Shown here one piece after another: positions 48,794-57,749 of a stretch of 63,275 nucleotides of DNA (positions are counted from its first letter, which is position 1; every line of letters starts with the position of its first letter). This DNA comes from Saccharofermentans sp. (GTDB lineage: Bacteria; Bacillota; Clostridia; Saccharofermentanales; Saccharofermentanaceae), in the NCBI GenBank assembly GCA_024403795.1, contig JAKSRD010000008.1:1-63275 (forward strand), written 5' to 3'. The translations under genes and the position numbers were made by a program. The notes beneath the pieces were generated by a model. It made no database searches. It saw nothing but the letters and a program-made list of their open reading frames with translations, and was not told the origin of the DNA.

Positions 48794-49975
48794 ATGTCTA
48801 GCGAGATGCAACTCAAGTACGGATGCAACCCCAATCAGAAGCCTTCAAGGATCTACATGGAAGACGGATCAGAGCTTCCTATCACAGTATTGAACGGCAA
48901 GCCCGGATATATCAATTTGCTCGATGCTTTCAACGGCTGGCAGCTTGTTAAGGAACTCAAGGAAGCTACAGGACTTCCCGCAGCTACTTCTTTCAAGCAT
49001 GTATCACCTGCAGGTGCTGCAGTAGGCAAGCCCCTCTCAGAGACAGAAGCAAAGATCTACTTCGTTGATGATCTCGGCGAGCTCTCTCCCATCGCATGCG
49101 CTTATGCAAGAGCAAGAGGCGCAGACAGAATGTCATCTTACGGTGACTTCACGGCACTTTCCGATACCTGCGATGAGATCACTGCAAAGATGCTTGCAAG
49201 AGAGGTTTCCGACGGTATCATTGCACCCGATTACACACCGGAAGCTCTTGAGATCCTTAAGACAAAGCGTAAGGGAACATACAATGTAATTAAGATCGAT
49301 GCATCTTATAAGCCCGCTCCGATCGAGACAAAGCAGGTTTACGGTGTATCTTTCGAGCAGGGAAGAAACGAGTTCGAGATCAATCACGCTCTTCTCGATA
49401 ATGTCGTAACAGATGCAAAGGACATTCCTGAGGATAAGAAGATCGACCTTATCATCTCTCTCATCACTTTGAAGTACACACAGAGTAACTCAGTATGCTA
49501 CGTTAAGGATGGTCAGGCTATCGGTATCGGTGCAGGCCAGCAGTCAAGAATCCACTGCACAAGACTTGCAGGCAGCAAGGCTGATAACTGGTGGCTCAGA
49601 CAGAGTCCTCAGGTATTGGGACTTCAGTTCGTTGATGACATCCGTCGTCCTGACAGAGACAATGCGATCGACGTCTACATCTCTGATGAGTATGAGGATG
49701 TACTTGCAGAAGGCACATGGCAGAACATCTTCAAGGTTAAGCCGGAAGTCTTCACAAGAGAAGAGAAGAAGGCTTGGCTTGCTAAGAACGATAACGTTGC
49801 ACTTGGTTCCGATGCATTCTTCCCCTTCGGTGATAACATTGAACGTGCTCACAAGAGCGGCGTTAAGTATATCGCTGAACCCGGCGGATCCATCCGTGAC
49901 GATCATGTCATCATGACATGTAATAAGTACGGTATCGCTATGGCGTTCACAGGAATGAGATTGTTCCACCATTAA
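48794..49975 (+). CDS. AICAR formyltransferase, free-standing
   Basis: The 393-residue protein corresponds to the transformylase half of PurH: LKYGCNPNQKPS, SFKHVSPAGAAVG, IKYTQSNSVCYVKDGQAIGIG-type segment (LKYTQSNSVCYVKDGQ), AGQQSRIHCTRLAG, and the C-terminal AEPGGSIRDD. The methylglyoxal-synthase-like cyclohydrolase domain is missing, so another protein must close the ring; the PurO-like gene directly upstream fits. AAGGAG precedes ATG. The cluster ends with a terminator. Confidence 0.92.
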   Translation: MSSEMQLKYGCNPNQKPSRIYMEDGSELPITVLNGKPGYINLLDAFNGWQLVKELKEATGLPAATSFKHVSPAGAAVGKPLSETEAKIYFVDDLGELSPIACAYARARGADRMSSYGDFTALSDTCDEITAKMLAREVSDGIIAPDYTPEALEILKTKRKGTYNVIKIDASYKPAPIETKQVYGVSFEQGRNEFEINHALLDNVVTDAKDIPEDKKIDLIISLITLKYTQSNSVCYVKDGQAIGIGAGQQSRIHCTRLAGSKADNWWLRQSPQVLGLQFVDDIRRPDRDNAIDVYISDEYEDVLAEGTWQNIFKVKPEVFTREEKKAWLAKNDNVALGSDAFFPFGDNIERAHKSGVKYIAEPGGSIRDDHVIMTCNKYGIAMAFTGMRLFHH

Positions 49976-50005
49976 TCCCTGCGATAACAAATTCTTTGAT
50001 TTTTT

Positions 50006-50048
50006 TACACCTCCGTTGGCAAGTTGTCTGCGGAGGTGTATTCTATTT
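50006..50048 (+). terminator. Terminator of the purine cluster
   Basis: TACACCTCCG (50006-50015) pairs perfectly with CGGAGGTGTA (50031-50040), followed by TTCTATTT. A run of seven T lies before the stem, so it may also work on the other strand. Confidence 0.7.
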
Positions 50049-50074
50049 AGTGGAATAAAGAGGGGGGATTATTC

Positions 50075-51667
50075 ATGAAACAATACACATGTCCTACATG
50101 TGCAGGCGTTATCCTACATAATAATGAGAAGAAAGTATTCGAATGCCGTTCGTGCGGAGTTGTTTTCGATTACAGTTATTTCGATAACGATTTCCTGTTA
50201 AGACATGCAATAGACTCTCAGAGGCATCGTGAGTGGAACGCTTCCGGAGACATGTTCAGTAAGATCCTTGAGAAAGAACCGGGTGACGTTCTTGCCGTAA
50301 CCGGAAAACTGATGTGCAGATGTGAAGTGCGTTCCTTCACGGAGATGATCAATAACTGTGATCGTGCGGGAGATGTCAGTCTTGATGAGTATATTGAACT
50401 GGCCGGTGATTCAGATACGGCGATCTTTGATCTGGTTAAGAAGGCACAACCGCATATTAAGAATATTTCCAGGTTAAATCGTCAGTGTGTTGAGGCTGAA
50501 CGCAAGGCGAAACTGACAGAAAATAAGTATCAGACTAATTACGCGAAGATCCAAATAGTTGAAGAAAAGAGGAGTGCTGCTCTCGCCGCTTTTCTTGACG
50601 AGTACGAACCGGTGAGAAGAGCACAATGCCTGCCGCATGAACGTGCCGAGATCGAGAAAAAGTTGCCATATTACAGGATAGAAGCTGAAGATGCGAAGGC
50701 AGAGTTTGATTCCGTAAAGAAGGAACTTGAAAAAAACAAAAGTGAAGCGCACATATATCTGATAAAAGCTGAAATATTGTTCCGTGACCTCTGCTCAAAA
50801 GCCGGTGTTGCTTTGTCTGCGAATTCTCCTGACGTCGGCAGTGATGACGGTACGGCAGATTCCGTAACAGGCGGAAATGAGTCTTTGAGCAAGTCATTCT
50901 CTTATGTATGTCCTCAGTGTGCGGGCAGGCTTGTTCGTGAACAGGATCGGTTGGTCTGCTCTTACTGCGGTAATGAATTTGATTACGAGTATTTTGAGAG
51001 TGAGGAACTTATTAAGAAATCGTATGAGGATCTCAAGAGAAAGGAATTAAAGACGGCAAAAGAGGGATTCGGATATATCCTGGCAAAGGAACCGTCAAAT
51101 ATAAAGGCTTTATATGGTGATCTGCTGGCAACTTCAGGACTGAGCAATGCCCGGCAAATGAGAAAGATCGAGGCCCTTGATGATTTCAGTGAAATACCGC
51201 TGAACAAGTATAAAAACAAAAACGATTCTTCGTGCTGGAAAGAACTTATTGATAAATGTGAAGAGCTTCAGAAGAATCTGAAGGAGAACAAAGACGAGAC
51301 TGATAAGCTTAACAAACTTATGAGTAATCCCCCTTCAGTCTCGAGTTTTATGGATAAGAAAATCGTGCCGATGCTGGTTATCTGTATAACGATTTTCCTG
51401 ATCGGTATGATCGGTGCAGTACTGATGCTTTCTAATGATGCGTTTGTGATCGGAGCGATTACCCTTGGCGGTACCGTGTTATTGGTTCTTGGTATTTACG
51501 GACTGTTTTTGCTTAATGCAAGATCCAAGGCTTCAAAGCAGGAAGGACCTTACTTCAAGCAAGTCAAAGAACAGGAAGCGGTATTAGCAGACAATAAGAA
51601 AGCTCATTTGGCATTAGCAAGCGATATTGAAGAGATTGAGAAGAAGATACTTGATGACAAGCTCTGA
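50075..51667 (+). CDS. Double zinc-ribbon, coiled-coil membrane protein (paralogue 1)
   Basis: A 530-residue protein built from two similar modules. Each has a zinc ribbon followed by about 90 residues of helical repeat: YTCPTCAGVIL...FECRSCGVVFDYSYF (residues 3-35) and YVCPQCAGRLV...LVCSYCGNEFDYEYF (about 272-305). A charged coiled coil (about 135-235) separates them. Two membrane helices lie near 432-455 and 460-483, and a short coiled coil ends the chain. No named function is known to me. AGGGGGGATT precedes ATG. The next gene encodes a paralogue in the same orientation. Similarity of the internal modules indicates an old internal duplication. Confidence 0.78.
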   Translation: MKQYTCPTCAGVILHNNEKKVFECRSCGVVFDYSYFDNDFLLRHAIDSQRHREWNASGDMFSKILEKEPGDVLAVTGKLMCRCEVRSFTEMINNCDRAGDVSLDEYIELAGDSDTAIFDLVKKAQPHIKNISRLNRQCVEAERKAKLTENKYQTNYAKIQIVEEKRSAALAAFLDEYEPVRRAQCLPHERAEIEKKLPYYRIEAEDAKAEFDSVKKELEKNKSEAHIYLIKAEILFRDLCSKAGVALSANSPDVGSDDGTADSVTGGNESLSKSFSYVCPQCAGRLVREQDRLVCSYCGNEFDYEYFESEELIKKSYEDLKRKELKTAKEGFGYILAKEPSNIKALYGDLLATSGLSNARQMRKIEALDDFSEIPLNKYKNKNDSSCWKELIDKCEELQKNLKENKDETDKLNKLMSNPPSVSSFMDKKIVPMLVICITIFLIGMIGAVLMLSNDAFVIGAITLGGTVLLVLGIYGLFLLNARSKASKQEGPYFKQVKEQEAVLADNKKAHLALASDIEEIEKKILDDKL

Positions 51668-51719
51668 TCACCAAGACGGAATATGAGAATGCTTGTTATT
51701 TAAGTAAGGAGAGAGGCGG

Positions 51720-53192
51720 ATGAACATTATGCGATATTCTTGCCCGACGTGCGCTGGAGCAATCAGACTGAATGACGAGAAGAAAGTATTTGAATGCGAA
51801 TCGTGCGGAGGCGTGTTTGATTACAGTTATTACGATGTGCACTATAGCCTGCTTAAAGAGGCCTTTCTGGCTCTGTACAACGGCGAATGGAACGCTGCTT
51901 TGTACTTATTTGACTCTATTACTGAGATAGCACCGGATAATGGGTGCGCAATGATCGGGCGTGTCTTGGCTGTCTGTAGAGCTACGAATATGTTGCAACT
52001 ACGGGAAAATGAAAGATTTGAGACGATTCGGTTAGAAGAATTTTTCTTAGAACCGTGTAACTCATGTCTTGAAATTATGGATAAACTTAAGAATGCACAG
52101 AAGTTGATTCCGCAAGTACAGGTAATCAACAGAGACATATCCCGTTTAGATATTACTCTGTATGGTTTGCGTGCTGAATTGGAAATGTATCAGAAGAAAG
52201 AACAAGACGGTTATTGTACTGCTGAACAAATCAGAGAAACTGAGTTGGAAATTGAAAAGTGTGTTAAAAACATCAGTCAAGTCAAAGCGGAGCGTACTCA
52301 CTTAATTAATATTTTAGAAATGGATCTGGAAAACGCTGACACGGAGTTTTTTGAATTCTTCGATAAGGTCGAGTATTTTTCGAAAGAGATAGAACAATCA
52401 GAGTTCTCAACTGCCGCTGATGGGACCGGTGCAGAGCATTCCGGAGAAAACTTATTCTCATATGTTTGTCCCGATTGTGCCGGAAAATTGATAAAGCGTG
52501 GTGACATACTTTGCTGTACTTCATGTGGGAATGAATTTGATTACAATTACTATGAGAGAGAAGCATTATTAAAAAAGGCCGCTAAAATTTTAAGCTTGGG
52601 TGGTTTTGATTCCGCCAAGAAGGCATATGCTTTTTTCCTTTCCAAGGAACCCGGTAATCTGAAAGCCGTTCGAGGTTATTTTTTAGCCAATGCCGGTGTT
52701 AAGAGTATAGGGCAATTATATAATGTCAGTGAGTGTGATTCATTTGATAATATCGATCTCTCTTCTTATGTGAAGGATGATTCATCTCTCTGGAAAGAAT
52801 TCTTGGATATATGCAAAAAGATTCAGGAAAAAGATGCTCTTATCAAAGAAAAGAATAAGATAAAGGCTGTATCTCCTTCATTAAAGAAAGAAATGAGAAG
52901 AACTTACATACTTTTTGCACTGTTCATACTGTTTGCTTTATTCGTAGTAATAATACTGACTACTATATTCAGGACGCAGTTAACCTTCGCTATATCTTTA
53001 ATTTGTGCTGTGTTTTTTTCGGGAGTTGCATATTACTGTCTTACGTTACTGGCAAATAAGATCTTTGAACTCAAAATGAGGAGGTTCGATACTGCGAGAT
53101 TAAAAAGGGACAATGTCATTGCAGGGATTAAAAAAGATCGTTCAGTACTTATACATAAGTTGTATGAACTTGATGGTAAAATAATGAAGTAA
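51720..53192 (+). CDS. Double zinc-ribbon, coiled-coil membrane protein (paralogue 2)
   Basis: A 490-residue paralogue of the upstream gene with the same order: ribbon 1 (YSCPTCAGAIR...FECESCGGVFDYSYY), coiled coil, ribbon 2 (YVCPDCAGKLI...LCCTSCGNEFDYNYY, about residues 251-282), two membrane helices near 398-420 and 425-448, and a C-terminal helix. Codon use is clearly richer in A/T third positions (TTA, AAA, GAA) than in the neighbours, which may mean faster drift or separate origin. ATG 51720 lies 7 bp after AAGGAGAG; ATG 51729 would match the N-terminus of paralogue 1 better. It may bind the same partners as paralogue 1. Confidence 0.75.
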   Translation: MNIMRYSCPTCAGAIRLNDEKKVFECESCGGVFDYSYYDVHYSLLKEAFLALYNGEWNAALYLFDSITEIAPDNGCAMIGRVLAVCRATNMLQLRENERFETIRLEEFFLEPCNSCLEIMDKLKNAQKLIPQVQVINRDISRLDITLYGLRAELEMYQKKEQDGYCTAEQIRETELEIEKCVKNISQVKAERTHLINILEMDLENADTEFFEFFDKVEYFSKEIEQSEFSTAADGTGAEHSGENLFSYVCPDCAGKLIKRGDILCCTSCGNEFDYNYYEREALLKKAAKILSLGGFDSAKKAYAFFLSKEPGNLKAVRGYFLANAGVKSIGQLYNVSECDSFDNIDLSSYVKDDSSLWKEFLDICKKIQEKDALIKEKNKIKAVSPSLKKEMRRTYILFALFILFALFVVIILTTIFRTQLTFAISLICAVFFSGVAYYCLTLLANKIFELKMRRFDTARLKRDNVIAGIKKDRSVLIHKLYELDGKIMK

Positions 53193-53217
53193 TTTGCAAG
53201 AACCAAGGAGAAGGACT

Positions 53218-53754
53218 ATGGAAGAAAACAATAACCTTGAGATGACACCCGCAACCGAACCTGCTCCCGCTCCGGCCCCCGTTGCAACTTCTGCACCTGT
53301 GGCAGAAGAAGCAAAAGCCGCCGTTGCCGCTGTCGCAGAGAACAAGATCAAGAAGGGTAAGTATACCGAATATACGGAGCACGATCTGCTTGTTGAACTC
53401 ATTACATACCAGAAGAAAGAAGCAAAAAGAAGCGGAGTTATCGCTTTTGCAATGGTAGCCATCGCATTGGTTTTTGCAGCGTGCGCAGCCATTGTTGTTC
53501 CTGAGATCGTCGATACTCTTAATGTAGCTCAGACGACCATGGAAGAGGCTAACTCTCTTATCGGTCAGATCGATACTTCTTTGGATAACGTAAATAATGT
53601 TATCAGCGATGTGGATACAATGATTGAAGACAATACGGAAGCATTGGAAGAAGCTATCTCTAAGATCGGCGATATCGATATCGACGGCTTGAACGAATCG
53701 ATCTCAGACCTGAATAAGGTCGTCTCTTCGTTAGGAAAGTTCTTCGGACAGTGA
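53218..53754 (+). CDS. Small membrane protein with C-terminal coiled coil
   Basis: A 178-residue protein with a Pro/Ala-rich N-terminus (about 1-45), a conserved-looking YTEYTEHDLLVELITYQKK-type stretch (53218 frame, residues about 50-70), one membrane helix (about 76-98) and a heptad-rich tail with repeated I-D-x-x-L/I-x-x-V patterns. No family is recognised. ATG 53218 is chosen because AAGGAG lies 7 bp upstream; a frame from 53194 would include this site. It is probably in one operon with the two zinc-ribbon paralogues and could be their membrane partner. Confidence 0.7.
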   Translation: MEENNNLEMTPATEPAPAPAPVATSAPVAEEAKAAVAAVAENKIKKGKYTEYTEHDLLVELITYQKKEAKRSGVIAFAMVAIALVFAACAAIVVPEIVDTLNVAQTTMEEANSLIGQIDTSLDNVNNVISDVDTMIEDNTEALEEAISKIGDIDIDGLNESISDLNKVVSSLGKFFGQ

Positions 53755-53789
53755 TCTGAATAAAGCCGTAAAGTCTGTAAGACAAAATA

Positions 53790-53826
53790 AAAAGGAGTTG
53801 TGAAGAGGATTCACAACTCCTTTTTT
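53790..53826. terminator. Bidirectional terminator
   Basis: AAAAGGAGTTGTGAA (53790-53804) and TTCACAACTCCTTTT (53810-53824) form a perfect 15-bp stem, with T-runs on both sides when read on either strand. It ends the zinc-ribbon operon on + and the tRNA on -. Confidence 0.92.
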
Positions 53827-53828
53827 AT

Positions 53829-53903
53829 TGGAGCCAAAGGCGGGAATCGAACCCGCGGCCTATTCATTACGAGTGAATTGCTCTACCCCTGAGCCACTTT
53901 GGC
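53829..53903 (-). tRNA. tRNA-Thr (anticodon CGT), CCA encoded
   Basis: Read on the minus strand the RNA begins GCCAAAG and ends CTTTGGC-T-CCA. The acceptor stem is a perfect 7 bp. The D arm contains GGCTCAGGGGTAGAGC, the anticodon stem-loop is ATTCA-CTCGTAA-TGAAT with anticodon CGT, and the T arm has GCGGGTTCGATTCCCGC. CGT reads the ACG threonine codon. CCA is present in the DNA. A terminator starts 3 bp after the 3' end. Confidence 0.95.
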
Positions 53904-54048
53904 GTGCTTTAAGAATATACTCATTTGGGGGGAGGGTGTCAAGTCTGATGATACCGATCCTGATAAAGAGTAATGTTTTGCAGGAACTCGAAAAAATCGG
54001 CAAGATGCCCATTCTCGCCGTGAATAAACGTAGGATTTCCAATAAGAA

Positions 54049-54057
54049 TGATATAAT
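54049..54057 (+). promoter_or_regulatory. Extended -10 promoter
   Basis: TGATATAAT lies 24 bp before the lipoprotein start; the start site would be close to the ribosome site CGGAGG. Confidence 0.6.
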
Positions 54058-54080
54058 GACTCTATCGGAGGTTACATCAC

Positions 54081-55469
54081 ATGAAGGCCCTTACACTCGG
54101 AAAGAGAATAACAAGTTTACTCCTTTGTGCTTCAGTTACGGGAGCAGTTTTCTCCGGATGTAAGAAGAGTGATGACATGTTCCCGTCGATTGAACCTTCG
54201 GTTGAGCAGGCTCAAGAGTCTGAGCCGGGAGAACAGGTTGTGCCGGACAAGTCGGACGAAGATAAGATCCAGCAGCTTAGTGTAGCTCTTCCTTATTCTG
54301 ATCTGACGATCCAGTGCCTTGTCTCCATGCTTTACTGCAAGAATAACGGCAAGTGGGACAGCTCGGAGGACGGCTTGACCGTCGATACCGACTACCTGTC
54401 CTCTGTTGCAACCAATTATGTGGTTACGAATGTCGGATGCGGGAACAGCGGCGCTAATCTGGAAATGATCGATGCATGGCGGATCAACGGTGCAACACCC
54501 GATCTGTTCCTGGCACAGGACAGCCGCTCGGTATGGGAGGCCGGCTATTGTTCTGAACTTAACGATTCACTTGCAGATAATCCTTATCTTAACAATCAGA
54601 TGATCTATGCTGATGCCTTGGAGGCAGAGTCGGAGAAAGGCGTTTTCTTTGCAGTTCCGCATTGTTGTTCTGCAGAGATCCTGATGGGTAATACCCGGTA
54701 TATTCCGGCTGAATCGGGTAAGCTCCAGACCAAATGCACTGCAGAAGAATTAAGGACTTATCTTGAAGCCATTAAAGCAGAGAATCCGTCTGTTGCAGGA
54801 ATTTCGGGTGCTTATGAGCTGATCCCGTATCTTGGTTCTGCTTTCAACGGTGATATGCCTACTTCATACATGGTCTATGACGAATACATGAGCAATCCCG
54901 AAGAAGCAAAGAAGATCATTGATGCCTCTGCTTCTTATGTAAGAGCTTTGTATTCTGATTCTCTGGCGATGGATCAGATCGACGGTAAGGATCCGATCTT
55001 TGCCAAGAAGACTGCATTGTGGATCGGATCTTCTGCTGACGTAAGGACTTGGGCCGAGTATTATCCGGACAGCCTTTACATGTTGCATCTTCCTTGTGAC
55101 AACGCAACGAATGTCGGCGTTCCTTACATAAGCACATATTCTTTATGTGTATCAAAGACTTCTCGTAATAAAGATTTTGCTGCTGAGTTTGCTGCGTTTA
55201 TCTCATTTGATCCGGACGCTCAGCTCCTGATTTACAGACTTGAGAACATGACCGGCTTTATGCCGATCACAAGAAATGAGGCCGTCTGGAGCCTTGTATC
55301 GAATGATGAGTTGTTCGGTTATATGGCATCGGATTTCAGACAGATAATGGACAATGCGGTTTATTGTCCGTCATCTTATGACAATAACATATTTGCTAAC
55401 ACGACCGAATATGCGGCAGGATTTGTAAAGGGAACTGAAGAGTTTAGTCCGGAGAAATGTTATGGCTGA
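54081..55469 (+). CDS. Orphan extracellular solute-binding lipoprotein
   Basis: The 462-residue protein begins with a lipoprotein signal (KRITSLLLCASVTGAVFSGC, lipobox FSGC at about residue 26) and an acidic linker, then a domain that resembles family 1 substrate-binding proteins of ABC importers (AWRINGATPDLFLAQ, AVPHCCSAEILMGNT, SLCVSKTSRNKDFAAEF-like). No permease or ATPase gene is adjacent, so it may serve a transporter elsewhere or sense rather than transport. Several Cys are present in the outside domain. Its stop lies 8 bp inside the next gene. Confidence 0.75.
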   Translation: MKALTLGKRITSLLLCASVTGAVFSGCKKSDDMFPSIEPSVEQAQESEPGEQVVPDKSDEDKIQQLSVALPYSDLTIQCLVSMLYCKNNGKWDSSEDGLTVDTDYLSSVATNYVVTNVGCGNSGANLEMIDAWRINGATPDLFLAQDSRSVWEAGYCSELNDSLADNPYLNNQMIYADALEAESEKGVFFAVPHCCSAEILMGNTRYIPAESGKLQTKCTAEELRTYLEAIKAENPSVAGISGAYELIPYLGSAFNGDMPTSYMVYDEYMSNPEEAKKIIDASASYVRALYSDSLAMDQIDGKDPIFAKKTALWIGSSADVRTWAEYYPDSLYMLHLPCDNATNVGVPYISTYSLCVSKTSRNKDFAAEFAAFISFDPDAQLLIYRLENMTGFMPITRNEAVWSLVSNDELFGYMASDFRQIMDNAVYCPSSYDNNIFANTTEYAAGFVKGTEEFSPEKCYG

Positions 55470-56544
55470 CAAGATCGATCTTCGCAAGATCCATATTTCT
55501 GACAGTTCGGACCTTAGAAGAAGGGGCTTGATGGAAGGCACCATCAAGTACATTGAAGATGATATCAGATCCTTGGGCACGGGAAGCCTCGGTGAGGCGA
55601 TGCTTGCCACAAAGGAAGGCGTTATCTATGCCATGATCAAGCTCTTCCGTCCTGATCGAAAAAAGGTCAGAGCCCATGTTGAGTTCGTTTTTACAAGTGA
55701 TGCAAATGCCGATACTCAGAGCGGTATCGTTGATGCCGTTCTCAGCTACTGTTTCCTTGAAGAGTACTATCACAAGGTTACGGTAATCTGCAATCCCGGC
55801 AATGAAGGTCTGGAGCGGATCCTCGTGGGCGCAGGATTCAACCAGGAAGCCGTCTTGCGCGATGAAGTGAGAACAAAGAACGGATTTGAGGATGCGGGGC
55901 TTTTCGCGATGCTCTCATATGAATATCCGAGATATAATGTGGCATTTGTGCCGTTTGAACGCGGTGTTGCCATGGTGGCCGGCGGCGAGGATTACATAGA
56001 TTCCGTTAAGCTCTTCCATTACGGTCAGGTGATTGAAGATCCTTTTGTACTCAACATTACGGGAAGCCTCGGTCTTCTCGATGAGAACGGCGGATTTGCC
56101 AGGAATGACGACGGAAGATATGACATGGATGACGAACAGCTTGAATTCCTTCCCGCCGAAGTTGCCAAGGCCTGTGTCGAGCTCAAGGAATACTTTGCCA
56201 GCAACAGATCCGCATTCGACGTGAATGTTGTTTTCAAGACGGGAACTACTTTCCAGAAGAAAGTCTGGAATGCACTCAATTCAATCCCTTACGGCGTTAC
56301 GGAAAGCTATGAGGATATCGCACTAGTGCTGACCGACGGTAATCTTGCAGAAGCAAGGAAGATCACGAGAGCCGTCGGTGCGGCTTGCTCGGATAACCCT
56401 GTAGCGGTGATCGTTCCGTGTCACAGAGTAATCGGTAAGGATGGCAGCATTGTCGGTTATTCAGCCGGCATTGACATTAAAGACTATTTGCTCTTGAGAG
56501 AGAGCTTTACGGCGGTAATACCGCTCATATCCAAGGAGGGATAA
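55462..56544 (+). CDS. GNAT acetyltransferase-like domain fused to Ogt/MGMT domain
   Basis: The 360-residue protein combines two domains. Residues 1-155 look like a RimJ/RimL-type GNAT acetyltransferase (GRGLMEGTIKYIEDD-like start, NPGNEGLERILVGAGFNQEAVLRDEV, GLFAMLSYEY). Residues about 255-350 are a methylated-DNA:protein-cysteine methyltransferase with TTFQKKVWNALNSIPYGVTESY, ARKITRAVGAACSDNP and the active-site VPCHRVIGKDG (Cys320). The methyltransferase repairs O6-alkylguanine by transferring the alkyl group to its own cysteine. It overlaps the lipoprotein gene by 8 bp and is followed directly by a flavin-reductase gene. Fusion of these two domains is unusual to my knowledge. Confidence 0.82.
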   Translation: MADKIDLRKIHISDSSDLRRRGLMEGTIKYIEDDIRSLGTGSLGEAMLATKEGVIYAMIKLFRPDRKKVRAHVEFVFTSDANADTQSGIVDAVLSYCFLEEYYHKVTVICNPGNEGLERILVGAGFNQEAVLRDEVRTKNGFEDAGLFAMLSYEYPRYNVAFVPFERGVAMVAGGEDYIDSVKLFHYGQVIEDPFVLNITGSLGLLDENGGFARNDDGRYDMDDEQLEFLPAEVAKACVELKEYFASNRSAFDVNVVFKTGTTFQKKVWNALNSIPYGVTESYEDIALVLTDGNLAEARKITRAVGAACSDNPVAVIVPCHRVIGKDGSIVGYSAGIDIKDYLLLRESFTAVIPLISKEG

Positions 56545-56545
56545 A

Positions 56546-57160
56546 ATGGCAAAACACGATAAGACGGAATTGGGCCTTTCTACGATCCTTAATCCGGTAC
56601 CGGTAGTAATGGTCTCATCGGCAGGTAAAGACGGACGCCCCAACATCATGACGGCAGCCTGGGCAGGCACGATCAATTCAGAGCCTCCCATGATCTCTGT
56701 CAGTATCCGTAAGAACAGATATTCACATAAGCTCATCTCCGAGACAGGCGAGTTTGTTGTAAACCTCGTCTCCAAATCTTTGTGCAAGGCTTGTGACTAC
56801 TGCGGTGTCAGAGGCGGAGAGAAGGAGGACAAGTTCAAGTCATGTTCACTTACACCGGTTAAGGCGACAAACCTTGAGTACGCTTATGCGATCAAGGAGG
56901 CACCGGTATCCATCTCCTGTGTCGTAAAGGATGTATTGGAGCTTGGATCACACGACATGTTCATCGGCGAGATCAAAGGTATCACTGCTGATTCTTACCT
57001 CATGGATGAGAACGGCAAGCTTTGCCTTGAGAATGCGAGACTTGTCGCATACAATCACGGTGAGTATTATCTGCTCGGTGAGAAGCTCGGCTTCTTCGGT
57101 TATTCCGTTGCTAAAGAAGAGATCATCAAGAAAAGAATGGGTAAGGACAAGAAGAAATGA
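56546..57160 (+). CDS. Flavin reductase-family protein
   Basis: A 204-residue FMN-binding split-barrel protein of the flavin-reductase-like (DIM6/NTAB) family: NPVPVVMVSSAGKDGRPNIM, ISVSIRKNRYSHKLI and GEFVVNL are typical. These proteins bind FMN and either reduce flavin with NAD(P)H or use it for other redox steps. The ATG directly follows the fusion-protein stop (AAGGAGG upstream). It overlaps the next gene by 4 bp. Confidence 0.87.
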   Translation: MAKHDKTELGLSTILNPVPVVMVSSAGKDGRPNIMTAAWAGTINSEPPMISVSIRKNRYSHKLISETGEFVVNLVSKSLCKACDYCGVRGGEKEDKFKSCSLTPVKATNLEYAYAIKEAPVSISCVVKDVLELGSHDMFIGEIKGITADSYLMDENGKLCLENARLVAYNHGEYYLLGEKLGFFGYSVAKEEIIKKRMGKDKKK

Positions 57161-57717
57161 AGTTCATAGGAATCAAGAAGGTCCACGAGGGACGTTTTAT
57201 TACATCTTACAATGCTGAATATGAGACATGCTTAGGCAACCGCAAGATCTATGAGATGAGCTCACGCGACAAGAATATCGAGTCGCTTGAAGATCTTCAG
57301 CGCGAGAAGTGTGATGCTGTTGTTTTGATAGTAACTTCAGTTGACGGAAGTAAGCTCCTCCTGAATAAAGAATTCAGAATGGCTGTCGGTGGATTTGCTT
57401 ATAATTTCCCGGCAGGTCTTATCGATCCGGGTGAGGACGTCGAGACTGCAGCTTCCAGAGAACTTTGGGAGGAGACAGGTCTGAAGCTTGTCTCGATCGA
57501 CGAAGTCCTTCCGATGAGCTTCTCCGGCGTAGGCCTTACAAATGAGAAGTCCTGCTGTGTCATTGGCAGAGCCGAGGGCGAGTTTGCTCCCAGCACATCC
57601 GATGAGGAAGAGATCGAGGCACGCTGGTACACCAAAGACGAAGTCAGAGAACTTCTCAAGTGTACAAACTTGGCCGCAAGAACTCAGGCTTATTGCTATT
57701 GGTGGGCGAAGAGCTGA
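57157..57717 (+). CDS. NUDIX hydrolase
   Basis: The 186-residue protein has a complete Nudix box, GEDVETAASRELWEETGLKL, preceded by FPAGLIDP, the form found in ADP-ribose and nucleoside-diphosphate-sugar pyrophosphatases. It would hydrolyse a nucleoside diphosphate linked to another group; the exact substrate is open. It is the last gene of the run that starts with the lipoprotein (four genes overlapping or touching). Confidence 0.88.
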   Translation: MKFIGIKKVHEGRFITSYNAEYETCLGNRKIYEMSSRDKNIESLEDLQREKCDAVVLIVTSVDGSKLLLNKEFRMAVGGFAYNFPAGLIDPGEDVETAASRELWEETGLKLVSIDEVLPMSFSGVGLTNEKSCCVIGRAEGEFAPSTSDEEEIEARWYTKDEVRELLKCTNLAARTQAYCYWWAKS

Positions 57718-57749
57718 ACTGCTTCCGATTATCTGACAAGTAAAAATAC

